Positions 1-11,335 of a stretch of 64,000 nucleotides of DNA are shown piece after piece. A model generated the notes under the pieces. The model was given only the letters and a program-made list of their open reading frames with translations, did no database searches and was not told the DNA's origin. Location of the stretch: assembly GCA_024734495.1 (NCBI GenBank), contig JALMQS010000882.1:1-64000 (forward strand), given 5' to 3'. The DNA comes from Forficula auricularia (Eukaryota > Arthropoda > Insecta > Dermaptera > Forficulidae). A program made the translations under genes and the position numbers. How positions within the stretch are numbered: the first letter of the stretch is position 1; every line of letters starts with the position of its first letter.

Positions 1-492
1 AGCTCAAAGCTATCAAAATGGTTCCAAAACTTATCGTTTACTAATGTTGATCCTTAAAATTTTCTCGAAACCTTACTTGACCCAAATTCTTTCCTAAATT
101 TATGCCCGAGCGGCGCTCCCAAAATTATTTCAAACTTCTGTTCAAAAATGCTCGAAATTATCTTTTAAACTTTTTCTCCTTAATCTATTCCCGAAATTTT
201 ACTTCTCCAAAAATTTCCCGACATTTGGCCCGAATTCTCTCTTATATATCATAAACTTTTGTTTTCCAATTTATGCACTTTAAATTTTTCTCAAATTCTT
301 ATTTCCCAATTTTTCAGAAATTGGCCCTTAAAAATTCCCTTCTATATATATTAAACTTTTTCCCAATTATTCGTGGGCGGCACTCTCGACTGAGCCGAGC
401 GAGTGCCCGATTTCAAAAATCTTTCTTTCAAAAAAAATTCCATCAAAAATATTCAATCACAATTTCACTCAGAAAATTTTTGAAATCGTTAA

Positions 493-510
493 CCCCACAC
501 CTCGACACCA
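493..510 (-). promoter_or_regulatory. Primer-binding site for a tRNA primer
   Basis: The plus strand reads CCCCACACCTCGACACCA, which looks like the 3' end of a mature tRNA including CCA. On the minus strand the complement begins TGG three bases inside the LTR end, exactly where a retrotransposon primer-binding site is expected. I did not identify which tRNA it matches. Confidence 0.65.
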
Positions 511-513
511 ATT

Positions 514-2051
514 TGTAAGGCGCGACTTCCGCCCGACCTGAAAAGGGGTCTTAATTAAGGACGAAACAATGTAGTACAATAAATTTGTAATTAAAAACAA
601 TGGTGTTTAATTTCATGGTAGATCAATTAGTACAAATTATATAAAACCAATTCGATTATGAAGTTACAATTGAAATATTACGAGCTAGTTAATATACTAG
701 TAAAAATATAAATAATTTTGAAGAACAAATTTAACCAAGACTATAGGTTATTAAGCAATTACAAACTAGGCTAAACTTAAAGTTACAAACTAACATACTG
801 TGAAATATTTTCTGATCAGACTTATCATTAATTAATGTTTCGGCCGAAACTACTCACACTCTGTCCTTCGTCTCTGGTCACTGTCTGTCCACGCAAGTAG
901 AACTCCTGCCCAGCTCGCTATCGGCTCACGCTCGCAGGGCGCCTCGGCGCCCTTCAATGACGCCGATCTCTCATGTGGGGCTGGACTCCCGTGTGACCTT
1001 CGACTTCCCCGGTGACTGGCTGTCCACGCATGTAGAGCTCCTGCCCAGCTCGCTATCGGCTCACGCTCGCAGGGCGCCTCGGCGCCCTTCAATGACGCCG
1101 ATCCTCGCACAGCTGGCAGGACAGCCCTCTTGCCCTCCGCCAGCATTGGCTACCTCGATCTTCACTTAGCTCGTCCAGCCGCCTCTCGGCCCTTCACAGG
1201 GCACGGCTGTCCCTCAGCACTCCCACGGACAGGCCCTCGCGTGCCTGTCCTTTGCCACCCTCGTGGTCGGCTCGTCGACGCTCCTCTCCGCCCGTTTGAT
1301 CACACAGCCACGGGACGGTCACATCGCTCTTCTTAGACAGCCCGCAGGCTCACCCAGCCCGCAAGCTGGCCGTGTCCCCGAGACACCGGCTACCGCCCGC
1401 AGGGCGGCATCCTGGTCCTTAGCACATCACCGAACACATACACGATGTACCTGCACACAGTTCGCAGCACCTGCACACACTCGCGTTAACACTGTCTTTC
1501 ACATAACGCGTACCTACACACGCCTGCGGCACACACCTGTACCCGCCCCGGGGGTAGTCACACAGTCTCTCGCACGCGTTCACATCTGCCCCCGCTCGCA
1601 GGGGCGGCCGGCTGGCCACCCCCAGCCGTTATGTCTGTCGTGCCAGCCTCAGGACGACTCTCGCGCGTCGGCCGTTAGTTCCGCGTCCTCGCTGTCACCC
1701 ACACATTTACATCTTTCCGTGGGAGACACACCGACAGCGACTTCCTCTTTTCCACGCACTCACACTATCCTATCCGTTGGTCACTTCACCCACCGACAGG
1801 CCCGCCTCCTTCTCGCGTCTCTTCTCCTCTCGCCCAGGGTAGCGTCTGTCTCTCTCCCACTCTCTTGTTCAGGAGCCAATATTCACTATACTGGATCTAG
1901 GTATGGCGCCAACCTGTCTGGCTGCTAACTCAGCAGTTTACTGAGGCTACTCTCTATTCCAACAAATTAGACTTTCTTAACAAATAAATTACAGGCTAAA
2001 TATTCGCTAAGGGCCGCTATTAATATCTGTCTCATATCAAAAGTCGCAACA
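514..2051 (-). repeat. Long terminal repeat, about 1.54 kb, GC-rich
   Basis: Plus-strand bounds are TGTAAGGCGCGACTT at 514 and AAGTCGCAACA ending at 2051, giving a TG...CA repeat with related inverted ends. The interior 840-1930 is strikingly GC-rich and CpG-rich against the AT-rich surroundings and contains an imperfect tandem repeat. Open frames in it (for example 1263-1928 on plus, 850-1146 on minus) have low-complexity, repeat-encoded products with no recognised domain, so I do not call them genes. Only one LTR is in the window, so identity with a partner cannot be checked. Confidence 0.55.
886..1103. repeat. Two tandem units, 135-bp spacing, inside the LTR
   Basis: A segment of about 80 bases starting tgtccacgca at 886 recurs at 1021 with very few changes (aagtagaa against atgtagag near the start), including the self-complementary stretch gggcgcctcggcgccc. 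It may be a duplicated regulatory block of the LTR, an arrangement common in retroelement enhancers; that role is inference. Confidence 0.75.
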
Positions 2052-2130
2052 ATAAAGTGTATGGCTAGAATTTTTGTAATTTTGTATATATTTTAATTTT
2101 AGGGAATCGTGTTATGATCTAATTAAAGTT

Positions 2131-2181
2131 GAAATAGACTGATGAAGAGGGCAAAGTTCTCGAAACTATAGTCTCGTTATA
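2131..2181 (+). ncRNA. Hammerhead-ribozyme-like motif, family 1
   Basis: CTGATGA (2139-2145) is followed by a hairpin (GAGGGC, AAA loop, GTTCTC), then GAAAC (2162-2166), a TATA loop and GTC (2171-2173). This is the order of a hammerhead core: helix II between CTGANGA and GAA, a very short helix III AC/GT, and GTC as the cleavage triplet. One extra A lies between CTGATGA and helix II. Bases 2174-2220 match the sequence after the copy at 15298, so this is the terminus of a dispersed element, probably Penelope-like, cut by the LTR element to its left. Confidence 0.6.
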
Positions 2182-3032
2182 AATAAAATTTATAATTCAA
2201 GCAGAAGACACACTCTTCTATTGTCTTATCTCCTTCTACTAAATTTTTTTATTTTTTAAGAACCTCGCTCTAATTGTTTGCCCAATTTTATTCAAAATAG
2301 ATAGTTTAGCTGTGTTCACATGACTTTAACATACACCTGGCCCCTCTATTATATTTAATATTTAATTAAAATCATTCATAATTATTATTAATTTTACATA
2401 GTGAGTCATTTTCATAAGGTCTTATAGAGCGACATTTCGTACAAATAGATCAAAAAGGGTCTAGTACATATTATTGATATTTTTTGAACCCCCCCCCCCC
2501 CCACCCTCGATTTTTGCCCCCGATAAAAATAATAACTCTCTTTTATATTATGGTGCTCTTTTACAAGTAAATCTCTAATTCTTCATTGTTTTATTTCTCC
2601 ATTTGAAGATCTTTATATTTTTTATTTTGAACCCCCGCTCCTCCTTAATTTTTGGTTCGATTTCAACAAAAAATCTAATCAGCTCTTAATCTCAGTGCAC
2701 CAAAACTAGATGTGACAATTTGAATTGCTAGAACTTGAGAAATATCCATTTTTTATATTTTATTTCTCTCTATCAATGATGCTTAATTCAAAATTATTCA
2801 TTTTATTGATATTTCAAATGGAATTTGTTCTTTTATTAAAACTTTATTTAAATGTAATGTGATATTGAGAAAGTATGATAATTTGTAATTGTATCTTTTA
2901 ATTTAATTTTACTTATTTTTTTTTAATTTGTTGATTTTATATTTTTTATTTTGAACCCCGCTCCTCCTTAATTTTTGGTTCGATTTCAACAAAAAATCTA
3001 ATCAGCTCTTAATCTCAGTGCACCAAAACTAG
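2182..3032. repeat. AT-rich DNA with a duplicated segment of about 100 bp
   Basis: Bases 2612-2716 and 2936-3039 are near-identical direct copies (ending agatgtgac). The same sequence, more diverged, is at about 15960-16080. A C14 homopolymer starts near 2490. No coding sequence is visible. Confidence 0.7.
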
Positions 3033-3470
3033 ATGTGACCTTCTCCGAGAAAAGGGACCAAGTGTGTGAAAATGAAGTTTTGAGAAAAACGCATTTAAAG
3101 TTTCATAACGCATTATCACTTTGAACACACCTTCAGTTGGGAGATGCGATTTGGTATGGTTAGTTATGATTGGGTGCCGACTTTGGTGACGTCATGCCTA
3201 TGTGGTGACGTATTTTTTGTAAAAATAACTATAAGAAAGGAAAAGAATAAAGTGACGCTTCAGTCTTGTGCCAACTGTATAACGAGTGTTATCAATATCT
3301 CAAAAGTTGTTTCGCAATTTTGGTTCTTTTGTAATTTTGTTACTAAGCTGATGTTAATTTGAAGTAATTTTTATAATCTTATTCTACACCCTTTTAGGTA
3401 CCAGAATCCACTCTTAAGTCCAAACCCGTTTTTTGACACACTAGGTCCCTTTTCTCGGAGAAGGTCACAT
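3033..3470. mobile_element. MITE with perfect 27-bp terminal inverted repeats
   Basis: Bases 3033-3059 are the exact reverse complement of 3444-3470; the arms begin ATGTGACCTTCTCCGAG. The 438-bp element lies in a copy of a repeat whose uninterrupted form at about 16020-16080 joins the left flank (aaaact) directly to the right flank (gtgaaatt), so this is a real insertion. The exact target-site duplication is unclear because atgt is both at the arm end and in the flank. The 72-codon frame inside (3144-3362) has no recognised domain. Confidence 0.85.
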
Positions 3471-3509
3471 ATGTGAAATTTCGATTTGCTATTCACACTA
3501 GTTTTTTAA

Positions 3510-3960
3510 CCGACTTCAAAAAAAGGAGGAGGTTCTGTTGACTGATTATTTTTGTGTGTTTTGTTTATGTTACTACCTCCCGCCAATTGTGAACTGATTT
3601 TGAAAAATTCTTCCAAGTTTTCAGTAGAGGTTGCCATTAATAGTCAAAACATCAAAAATGGAATGCAATACGGTTATTCCTCTAGTAGGTATTAGATAAG
3701 AATCGATCGTTATTTTTGATTTTAAGCCGATTCCTCCATGTCTTCAGCAATGGTTACCATTAATAACCGAAATGTCAAAAATCCAATGTAGAATGGTTAT
3801 TCCTCGACTGTTAAATGAGAATCGATCATTATTTTTGAATTAAAGTCAACATGAACTGCAAATTCTGCAAGTGATATCTGATTAATAATAAAGGAACAAA
3901 CGTTATTAATATTTCAAATGAATTTGGATAAAGTTTAGCAACGATCCGTTGCAGTTTGTT
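3510..3960. repeat. ccgacttcaaaa repeat fused to Helitron-like debris
   Basis: aaccgacttcaaaaaaagga at about 3510 is the start of a common insect repeat, also at about 53060. It is followed by about two units of the 119-bp minisatellite found at 57210-58190 and then by the internal part of Helitron-like family 1 (gatccgttgcagttt), which also precedes the 3' ends at 26520, 29460 and 58330. No coding sequence. Confidence 0.6.
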
Positions 3961-5342
3961 TATAGACCAAAACATGGTTTCGACCAATTACACTGCCCAA
4001 CAATGAAAATGCTTCGGGCTCAAAAATAGCTGATTCTTATGTATTTCCACCTGCTGAATTCAAAAATCACCATAAAGATTACCGATTAGCTCTTTGTTTT
4101 GGAGATATAATCGATCAAAACGGTGAAAAGACCATTTTGACCTATTTTCAGTTCCGTTAGATATTAAACAACAATATTTGAGATCACAATATTTTGTTGA
4201 CTAATAGAAACACTTACTATTTGATTACAAATTACCACTTGTTTGTAACTGATCAGAACTCGAGTTATAACTAAAAAACTAAAACGTGATTATAAAGGAT
4301 AATAAACATCTAATACAAGTAAAGGGAGTGTAGTTTCAGAGATGGAATGAAATAAACTCAAAGAGGTGTACTACAATCTCAATATATTTCGGATTATTAG
4401 TCACTTCATCAGGGAGTTTACAGGTTAAAAACTAATCTGTCAAACTCCTGATGGATTAATCTCACTGGAGCAACAAAAAGAGGCAAGCCAAAAACGCAGC
4501 AGATCTGATGAAGGCACCACATAAATCTCTTCAGACACGACCATCATGTGAAGTATTATTCCAGCAATGTAGAACTCTTAGAAATGTACGCTGCAATTTG
4601 TAAAAAAATAAAATGCACGCTCAAATGTTGTTGCTTACATATGCAATTAAAATGTATCTTTTTCTCTTGATCCGCCTACCGTATTTCACAGAAACTAGAG
4701 CTAAGAAAAAAAATTTTCATTGTCATATTCGTTTTTCTCTAAAACAAAATTGGTAGGAATTGACTCATTTGTGCAAGTGCTAGAAGCATTTAAAAATTAT
4801 TTTTTTGTTGCCCAGTGTTATTTTTAACTAAATAGTTTCAGTCATTTGTTAGATATTTCAAAAAAAACAAAAAAAAACACTTTTTCATGCACGATTACAA
4901 AACTTGACCATACTCTCTGTATGGTAAAGTAAAAAAAAAAAAAACGAATTTGATTAACTATTAAGATCCCCGTGAAGGCTAACTATCTAAGTACGTTTTA
5001 AGTAATAATATTTATGATCTTATCAGAGAAGAGAATTTGATATTCTTAAATTGAATTTTTTGATTAGAATAGAAATATGGATTGGTAGGCAAGGTTCCTT
5101 CCTTCCTTGCAAGCTATCTCCATTAACTGCCTATATCAATACAACCTTCAATATTTACAATTATTATTACAATATAATATATCTATAGTATATGACTGAT
5201 TAAACTCAAAAGAGATATCTTTTGATTTTCAAGGATTTTTACATCAAGCATAAACCTAATGCAACGATCAGATTAGCTGAATACAACAGCGAAATGTTAT
5301 AACAATTGTTTGAAGTTTATAAGATCAATTTCATTAATTAAA
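3961..5342. other. AT-rich intergenic DNA with a degenerate Penelope-type terminus
   Basis: No gene seen. On the minus strand at 4385-4420 CTGATGA is followed 15 bases later by GAAATATATT, and a related inverted copy is at about 4440-4465 (ctcctgatggattaatctc). Helix II is not clearly paired, so this is probably a decayed hammerhead-like terminus of the same type as 36663. Confidence 0.4.
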
Positions 5343-5709
5343 TCTACTCTTATTAAACTAGCAAAAAATTGTTTGTTTATATACTATATATAAGAGCCTA
5401 GATTAATTTGTAACAACGCTCAGAGAATGCTGCCGACAGGGAGCGCTGATGCCGTCGGTATATTTGCGGCAAATTTGAAATATAATTGTAATTGTAATTT
5501 GAAATGAAAGACTCCAATTGATTTTATTTTGTTTATTGGGCCTCCGAGGAGCGGGCCGCCTCTTACAAAGACAAAAGTTCACCACACAAACTTCACACTT
5601 TCAGCTTCAGAACAAATAAATTCAGATTCAGAGCGGGTGGATGAGAGAGCCAGGATTAATCCTGACTCACATTTCACATTTCTTTTTTTTTTGTATTAAC
5701 AATTAACAA

Positions 5710-6284
5710 TCATACGCCACCCGCTCTATATGTTCTTCTGCCGAAAGTGTAAAAATTAAGGAGAGATCCCCTCATCGCTCTATATGTCATATTATTTATT
5801 GTTTTTTGCGACATACCCAGGGCGATGAGGGGCCCCACCGCTTTATGCCACCACACTCCCTTCCACGAGAGTGTGATGGCCTCGACCCTGACCGAGCCCG
5901 CCCCGACGCCAAATCGCTCCGCAATATTGTCCACCAGACTGGAGTTGCCCCTATATTTTTCTATTTTGTTTCGGTGGGCAACACCCAGTCCTGCAAGCGC
6001 GGAGACGATCTGGACGTCCAAAACCCACACCACCCCCGACGCATCCTTTGCCACGATGTCTGGCTTTCTATTGCCTGCCGAGCTGGAGTACAAGTACTCC
6101 AACTCGACACGCATTCCTTTTTGATCAAATCATCGGCCAGACATCGTACCACCGCGTCATGCCTCTTAACCCGCCCATCCGCGGTCCTATCACAACATTG
6201 GATGATGTGCGCCGTTGTCTCAGTTCGTCTGCACCCAGCTCCGGCACATCGGGGGCCCCTCCGGCCGTCTTCCCCTGCTGGTTC
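5710..6284 (-). pseudogene. C-terminus of an R2-type LINE: zinc knuckle and restriction-like endonuclease
   Basis: The open frame 5710-6114 encodes the end of the ORF of an early-branching non-LTR retrotransposon. It has RKPDIV (residues 16-21), an acidic residue 14 positions after the PD aspartate in VLDVQIV (D33), then AHRNKIEKY and TLSWKGVW, matching the restriction-like endonuclease of R2-like LINEs that nicks the target. Upstream, in another frame, minus-strand 6284-6115 encodes a Cys-Cys-His-Cys knuckle region and ADGRVKRHDAVVRCLADDL, which belongs directly before it; the join near 6113-6120 needs a one-base shift, so the copy is dead. It is 5' truncated near 6330. Minus-strand sequence 5709 to about 5400 is probably its 3' UTR. 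Confidence 0.8.
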
Positions 6285-7349
6285 TTAGCGGCTGAAGCGA
6301 AGGGACCCCGATCTCAGCCTACGTGATGTCTGTAAAAGTATTGTTTTTGATTACCTCCTGGGCGCAGCATCCACTATATGAGTTCTTGCTACCGAGAAGA
6401 AACATTAAATATATTGATAATTATTCCTCCTCCCCCCCTTCTCCACTCAAAAATTAAATATTCAATTCGCTTTTCTTTGCGCACAGAAAAAATAAATTAA
6501 TCACATCTTATTTGATTTACCTATATTTTATATATTATTTGTTTATTTTTTTAATAATTTTGCCACTTTATTATAATTTTTTAAAAAATCTAAATTTTGT
6601 TATTCTTCTTAGGACGAAAATGAGGCAAAAACTTTAAGAGACTATGCATTTTCGGGAGTTTGCAGATGTACTTACATTTGGAGTGCGGTGTTTTAAGAAG
6701 CAAATATCATTTTTGGACCGAGACGCCGTCCGCCAGGGCACCAGCCTGGAGGGCCGAGTTCGAGGGCGTGCCGAAGGCACGCACGAAAAGCTCGTATTTA
6801 TATATTTTGAAAATGGCTCTAACGATTTTAATGAAACAAATTCTATTAACAAGTTTTGAGAATGAGAAAACGATCTGGCTAGGTCTGGACCTCGACAAAA
6901 TTCATCTTAATTGATCTTTTCTTAATTAAAGTAATTATTTATAGATGAAAATCTCAATAAAAAACTTTGTTTATATTTTTTTCAATTATCTTTTATTTAT
7001 TAATTGTTTTTTTAATTTTAAAACCCACTAATAGGTTATAGCAAATATTAATATATCATATTAAAATTTAATTAACAGGTATCTAAATCATAACATTACA
7101 GGTGGATTCATAACAATACAGGTGTGTTTACAAATAAAGTGGTTGAAGTGGCTTTTTTTTATATAACTTGGAAACAAATCTTATTTAAATTTATGTTTTT
7201 ATTTCAGATCCTATACGATTATTTTTTTTAATATTATTTTCCTATTTATTTTTTATAATGTTTATCAATGTGAACGAATGTGGGCAAATTGGTGTACGAG
7301 TAAACAAATATACACATAATATGTGGACTATTAGAAAGCTAGAAATGCA

Positions 7350-7480
7350 AAAACTGGGTGCGGGGTGGGGTGAATGTGGGAGGTGAAGGAGGTGGGGTGC
7401 AGTTATGGGGGATCCGGGGGTGCGCGGCCTGGTTTGGGTGGGGGCGAGGTGCGTGGTTTCGGGGGGGTGGGGTCCAGGGG
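7350..7480. repeat. G-rich low-complexity tract
   Basis: Runs such as ggtggggtg and gggggg make this a strand-asymmetric G-rich tract in AT-rich DNA. Similar tracts occur at 25540-25610, 41350-41460 and 59215-59310, always in family-1 Helitron-like copies shortly before the 3' hairpin region, so they are a shared internal module. The open frames on both strands here are low-complexity artefacts. Confidence 0.7.
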
Positions 7481-8246
7481 GCATGTACTATATATATTTG
7501 TATTTTTTTAATTTGGTTACCGTGCATCGCTCGGTGTCTCCAGGTACTTTAAATTAAATTTACAATTTGGTTAATATAAATTATTTTGTAAAATTTAAAA
7601 ACTAATATATTTTTTTTTATAATTTAATTGGCACCTGATTTCCTTCTTCTTCAGGGTTTAAATAAACTCTCAAAATGTGAGCCCGATTCGCAATTATCTG
7701 GGTTATTATTCTTTTCTCTAACGAGCTATATTTTAAGTGGAAAATAAATAATTTTCTTAAAAACATTCTATTCGAATTTACCAAATAAATAAATGTTACC
7801 TATTGGCATGAAAGAAATTCATTCACGTTTTTGTGTTGCGTCAATGGCCTATTCTATATGTATACAAGAGGCGTGCATTTAAAAATTCTAGTATCAGAGC
7901 CGTCCATCCTATTACGTCATCCATCAACATCGAGATCCGAACCACAGGTTGATAAAGGGCCCAAAAAATAAATAGACATTCGGATCGATATTTTGTCATA
8001 AATAATACACAAAAAACAAAAAAAAAAATTAAACTAAAATGAAAAAAAAATGTTTTACAAAAACTACATAAATAATGTAAGAGCTGCATGGAGAAAAAAA
8101 CACACACACGTTCGAAATACTAGTGTTAAATTCAGAGTTCTTTACTTGTGTTAAATAATTTTTAATTTCGTAAAATCTCAACAACTATTGTTAATTTTAC
8201 AAATCTTTTATTTTATTATTTATGAAAAAGGAAAAATGTAATTGAG

Positions 8247-8305
8247 CACCTGGCAGGATTTGAACCCGCGATCTATTCTGTATAACGGGGGATGAGAGGT
8301 GACTT
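8247..8305 (-). other. tRNA-like 3' half (box B), SINE remnant or tRNA pseudogene
   Basis: The minus strand contains GGGTTCAAATCC, a good T-arm/box B, ending close to ctgccaggtgctc, resembling the copy at 10103-10190. The 5' half with box A is not recognisable. Probably a decayed SINE head. Confidence 0.45.
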
Positions 8306-8359
8306 GAGTTATGACAAGCAAGAAAATTAAAACTTGTCTTAAAAGTGTAGTGTCTGGAT

Positions 8360-10310
8360 ATATAAACTAGATTGCAATTTCAAATTAAATACATTCTTAT
8401 TATTTGTGGGATTTAATCAAATATTTAATTAATTGCTTATTTATTTAAAAATTTTGTAGAATATAATTAGCCACCTGTTAAAAGTCAATCAATTTTTTCA
8501 TTTTAAATAAAATAATCAATAAAAATTAAAATCCTATTAAGGTTTCTCGGACAGTAGGTACCCCGCAAGTCAAAATAAAATAAAAAATTTTGTCGACTAA
8601 AATTTAAAATTTTATTTTAATTTAGATGTTAGCTAACATCATTTTTAATCGGAAATATGAAATAATTTATTTAATAAATATAATAAATAAATGTCTTTTG
8701 ACTCGAATCACGTGATTTATTTATTTTCGATCATTTTGATTTGAATATTTACAAAACCCTGGTTTAGAAAGTTTTTTTTAACGTTACCTACGATAATTTA
8801 TCTAGGTATATAAATAAAAGTTTTTTTTCTCATCATTCGATTTTGCTAGATTAATCGAAATATATGCTTGCATTAAACATTCCCTATTCACTACATTGTG
8901 TTAAAAGTCTGATTTTTAATAATTAATTACACGAAAATTCTTGGTCAGATCTTTTTCAAAAAATTATTTTCTACGTATTTGTTACCGATTGATCACATAT
9001 TAAAAATTCAGATTTTTAATCCAACATTGCCCCTTAATGTCCGAGCAACCTTAAACATGTTCATTTGTAATTATTATTTTGAATGCCCAGTCGCTTTTAA
9101 TAAAACACATTTTAATGCTAAATTTTCTCTATTTAGCTACATTAGTCATTCAATAGAGCTACCAATATGACACAATTTCAGTTTGTTATTTTAAGATTTA
9201 AAGCTAATATAAACCTAAACACTGATCGGTTATTCAATTTAAAATTAAAAGAAAACTAAAAGAAAACTAAAAGAAACTTTCTGCAAATTTCCGGCACTTT
9301 TGAATTTAGACTAACAAAAATTAATCTTAAAAATGATTTTTCTCCACATTTTTATTCATTTCTAGACACAAAGAGACACTATAAAAGATAAAATCCGATA
9401 TTACTAGCTTTAAGAAATTACTATAGATATTCAAGAGAGATGGTCCGAGATGTTATGGATTATTTTTATTATATCATTTGTGGGATTTAATATAATTGTT
9501 TATTTATTTAAAAATTTTGTAGAATATAATTAGCCACCTATTAAAAGTCAATCAATTTATTCATTTTAAATAAATTAATCAATTAAAATCCTAATTAAAC
9601 ATATTCATTTGTAATTTTTATTTTGATGACGCATTCGCTTTTATTAAAACACATTTTAATGCTAAATTTTCTCTATTTAGCTACATCAGTCATTCAATAG
9701 AGCTACCAATATGACACAATTTCAGTTTGTTATTTTAAGATTTAAATCTAATATAAACCCAAACACTGATCGGTTATTCAATTTAAAATTACAAATACTA
9801 AAAGAAACTTTCTGCTAATTTACGCACTTTTATGCACATTAAGACAGACAAAAATTAATCTTAAAAATGATTTTCTCCATATTTTTATTCATTTCCACAC
9901 ACAAATAGACACTATAAAAGATAAAAGTCGTTATTAGTAGCTTTAAGAAATTACTATAGACATTCAAGAGAGATGGTCCGAAATGTTATGGATTATTTTT
10001 ATTATATCATTTGTGTGATTTAATTAATTAATTTTTAAATAATTATATTTATTAGTCTGATAGTTGATTCTACATAGCGAGAACTATTTAATAATTTTTG
10101 AAAAAAATGAATGAGCACTCGACAGGATTTGAACCTGTGATCTTCCCTTCTTTAATCGAGGAATGCGTTTAACCAACACGCCACAAGAGTCAAACAGTAT
10201 ACTAATTTAATTAATTGTTTATTTATTTAAAAATTTTGTAGATTATATAATTAGCCACCTGTTGAAAGTCAATCAATTTATTCATTTTAAATAAAATAAT
10301 TAATTTATCA
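8360..10310. repeat. Duplicated AT-rich segments and a 150-bp dispersed repeat
   Basis: Bases about 9110-9470 and 9655-10010 are direct copies about 545 bp apart. Each is bordered by a dispersed repeat of about 150 bp with the core taattagccacctgttaaa, which also occurs near 8370-8535, 10200-10310, 12600-12740, 13240-13390, 34110-34250 and 35000-35150. No coding sequence is seen in this 2-kb stretch. Confidence 0.7.
10103..10195 (-). other. tRNA-like sequence (boxes A and B)
   Basis: On the minus strand tggcgtgttggttaaacg resembles a D-arm/box A, and acaggttcaaatcctgt forms a perfect 5-bp T-arm stem with box B GGTTCAAATCC. The acceptor ends do not pair well, so I prefer a tRNA pseudogene or tRNA-derived SINE head to a working tRNA gene. 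The T-arm half is shared with 8247-8305. Confidence 0.55.
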
Positions 10311-10795
10311 ACTAAGACGAGATTCTTTTTTCAAAAGTAATAAAAATATATTTCTAGATTTGTAGAATTGAGGCGTTCAAAAGCAGAGTGGACCAACCCA
10401 CAAAACTCATTTTCGCTGATAAACCTCTATAATCAAGTAGGTTTTTGATAAAACTAAATAAACAGGGTGGTCCAAATTTAGTTTTTAAACGTCCTTTTAA
10501 ATTACAGCACAGGTACACTTTTGCCTCGCCTTGAAACATTATCACTATTTTAATGGATTTCTCATAAAAAAGCCAAAAGTGGGATGGTCCACTCATCTTT
10601 TGGACGCCTCAATTAACAGTCAGAATTATATTTAATAAAATTATTTGTTATTCTCGGGTTATTTACTTAAAAATAAAAATTCAAAAAACTAACATTTAAA
10701 ATAGTAAATTTTTAATTTATTTATCTCTTTTTTTTTTTTTTTTTTTTGATAAAATTTTCAAAATCATTTTCTTGAAAAAAGAGAGATAATTTGTT

Positions 10796-10930
10796 AAACT
10801 ATCTTTTTATTCAGAAACCGATGTTTCAAAAGCTTATTATATGATCCTGATTCCCTGACCACTAAATCCTGAAGAAGCAGGGAATAAGCCTCTGAAACGT
10901 CGGTTTTCGAATAAAAAGATAGTTTAAATT
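10796..10930 (+). ncRNA. Hammerhead-like motif in an inverted-repeat terminus
   Basis: CTGAAGA (10869-10875), helix II of AG and AGG pairing with CCT and CT, GAAAC (10894-10898), GTC (10899-10901). The 42 bases after the core (to about 10928) are repeated as a reverse complement at 10797-10840, so motif and flank can fold back. Here the base before helix II can pair (A with T), unlike most other copies. Probably a Penelope-like terminus. Confidence 0.55.
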
Positions 10931-11035
10931 ATCTCTCTTTTTTTGAATTTTAGACTGCCTCATCAAAATCTACTCAACATATAAGAATTAGGGATATTTT
11001 TTATTTTATTTAAGGTCGTATCAGAATGAATATAA

Positions 11036-11335
11036 CTGACGATCACCAAGCCAACCAATAGAAACATGCTCCCATCGAGCCTTAAATCAATAACGAACGA
11101 GACATATCAAATTTATAAGTCTTCCTCTCATATTTAAATTTCTGGTGACTTTCGATCATATTTTCATCGTATCAGTTTTCACATGTTCAACCATAAAAAG
11201 GGTACTCCTTTTATTAATCTTATTTTTAAAAATTTAATAGCCAGTGATTTCAGTAACCATACAATCATCTACACAGATGGATGTAAAAGTAATGAGGCAT
11301 TATTTGTGGGATGTGCTTTTCTTATTGAAGTTATT
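11036..11335 (+). pseudogene. LINE fragment with start of an RNase H domain
   Basis: In the plus frame through 11243, the codons for HTIIYTDGCKSNEALFVGCAFLIE (24 residues; key part YTDG) resemble the first strand and catalytic Asp of the RNase H domain near the C-terminus of jockey/I-type LINE polyproteins, where YTDGSK is usual. The piece ends abruptly at about 11335 in a copy of the AT-rich dispersed repeat, and an upstream stop near 11150 shows that it is dead. About 100 codons remain. Confidence 0.65.

Larger units (their letters stand above)
1..2051 (-). mobile_element. LTR retrotransposon, 5' end only (minus strand)
   Basis: Read on the minus strand this is the start of an LTR retrotransposon: LTR (2051 to 514), a three-base gap, a primer-binding site (510 to 493), then a leader running off the left edge of the window. 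The leader (1-492) is AT-rich with recurring cccgaa and tttccc words and has no convincing gag reading frame; the short open frame at 273-518 lies on the other strand and looks like chance. Gag and pol, if present, lie outside the window. I cannot tell whether it is Gypsy or BEL/Pao. Confidence 0.6.
5343..7547 (+). mobile_element. Helitron-like element, family 1, with internal LINE insertion
   Basis: It starts TCTACTCTTATTAAAC after an A and ends with the hairpin gagc-atc-gctc, then about 12 bases to ggtac, followed by T. These ends recur at 37392-38258, 54982-55797, 55959-58475 and 58667-59466. No Rep or helicase is encoded, so it is non-autonomous. The interior carries an R2-type LINE fragment (about 5400-6330), a GC-rich hairpin segment (6715-6800) and a G-rich tract (7350-7480). 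The end differs from the usual Helitron CTRR. Confidence 0.6.

Noticed and set aside
1263..1928. 221-codon plus-strand frame in the GC-rich block
   Set aside because: Lies within the LTR, opposite to the element's sense, with no recognised domain; high GC content favours chance open frames.
5806..6326. Plus-strand open frames of 92-160 codons
   Set aside because: They are antisense to the R2-type endonuclease pseudogene, which has recognisable motifs.
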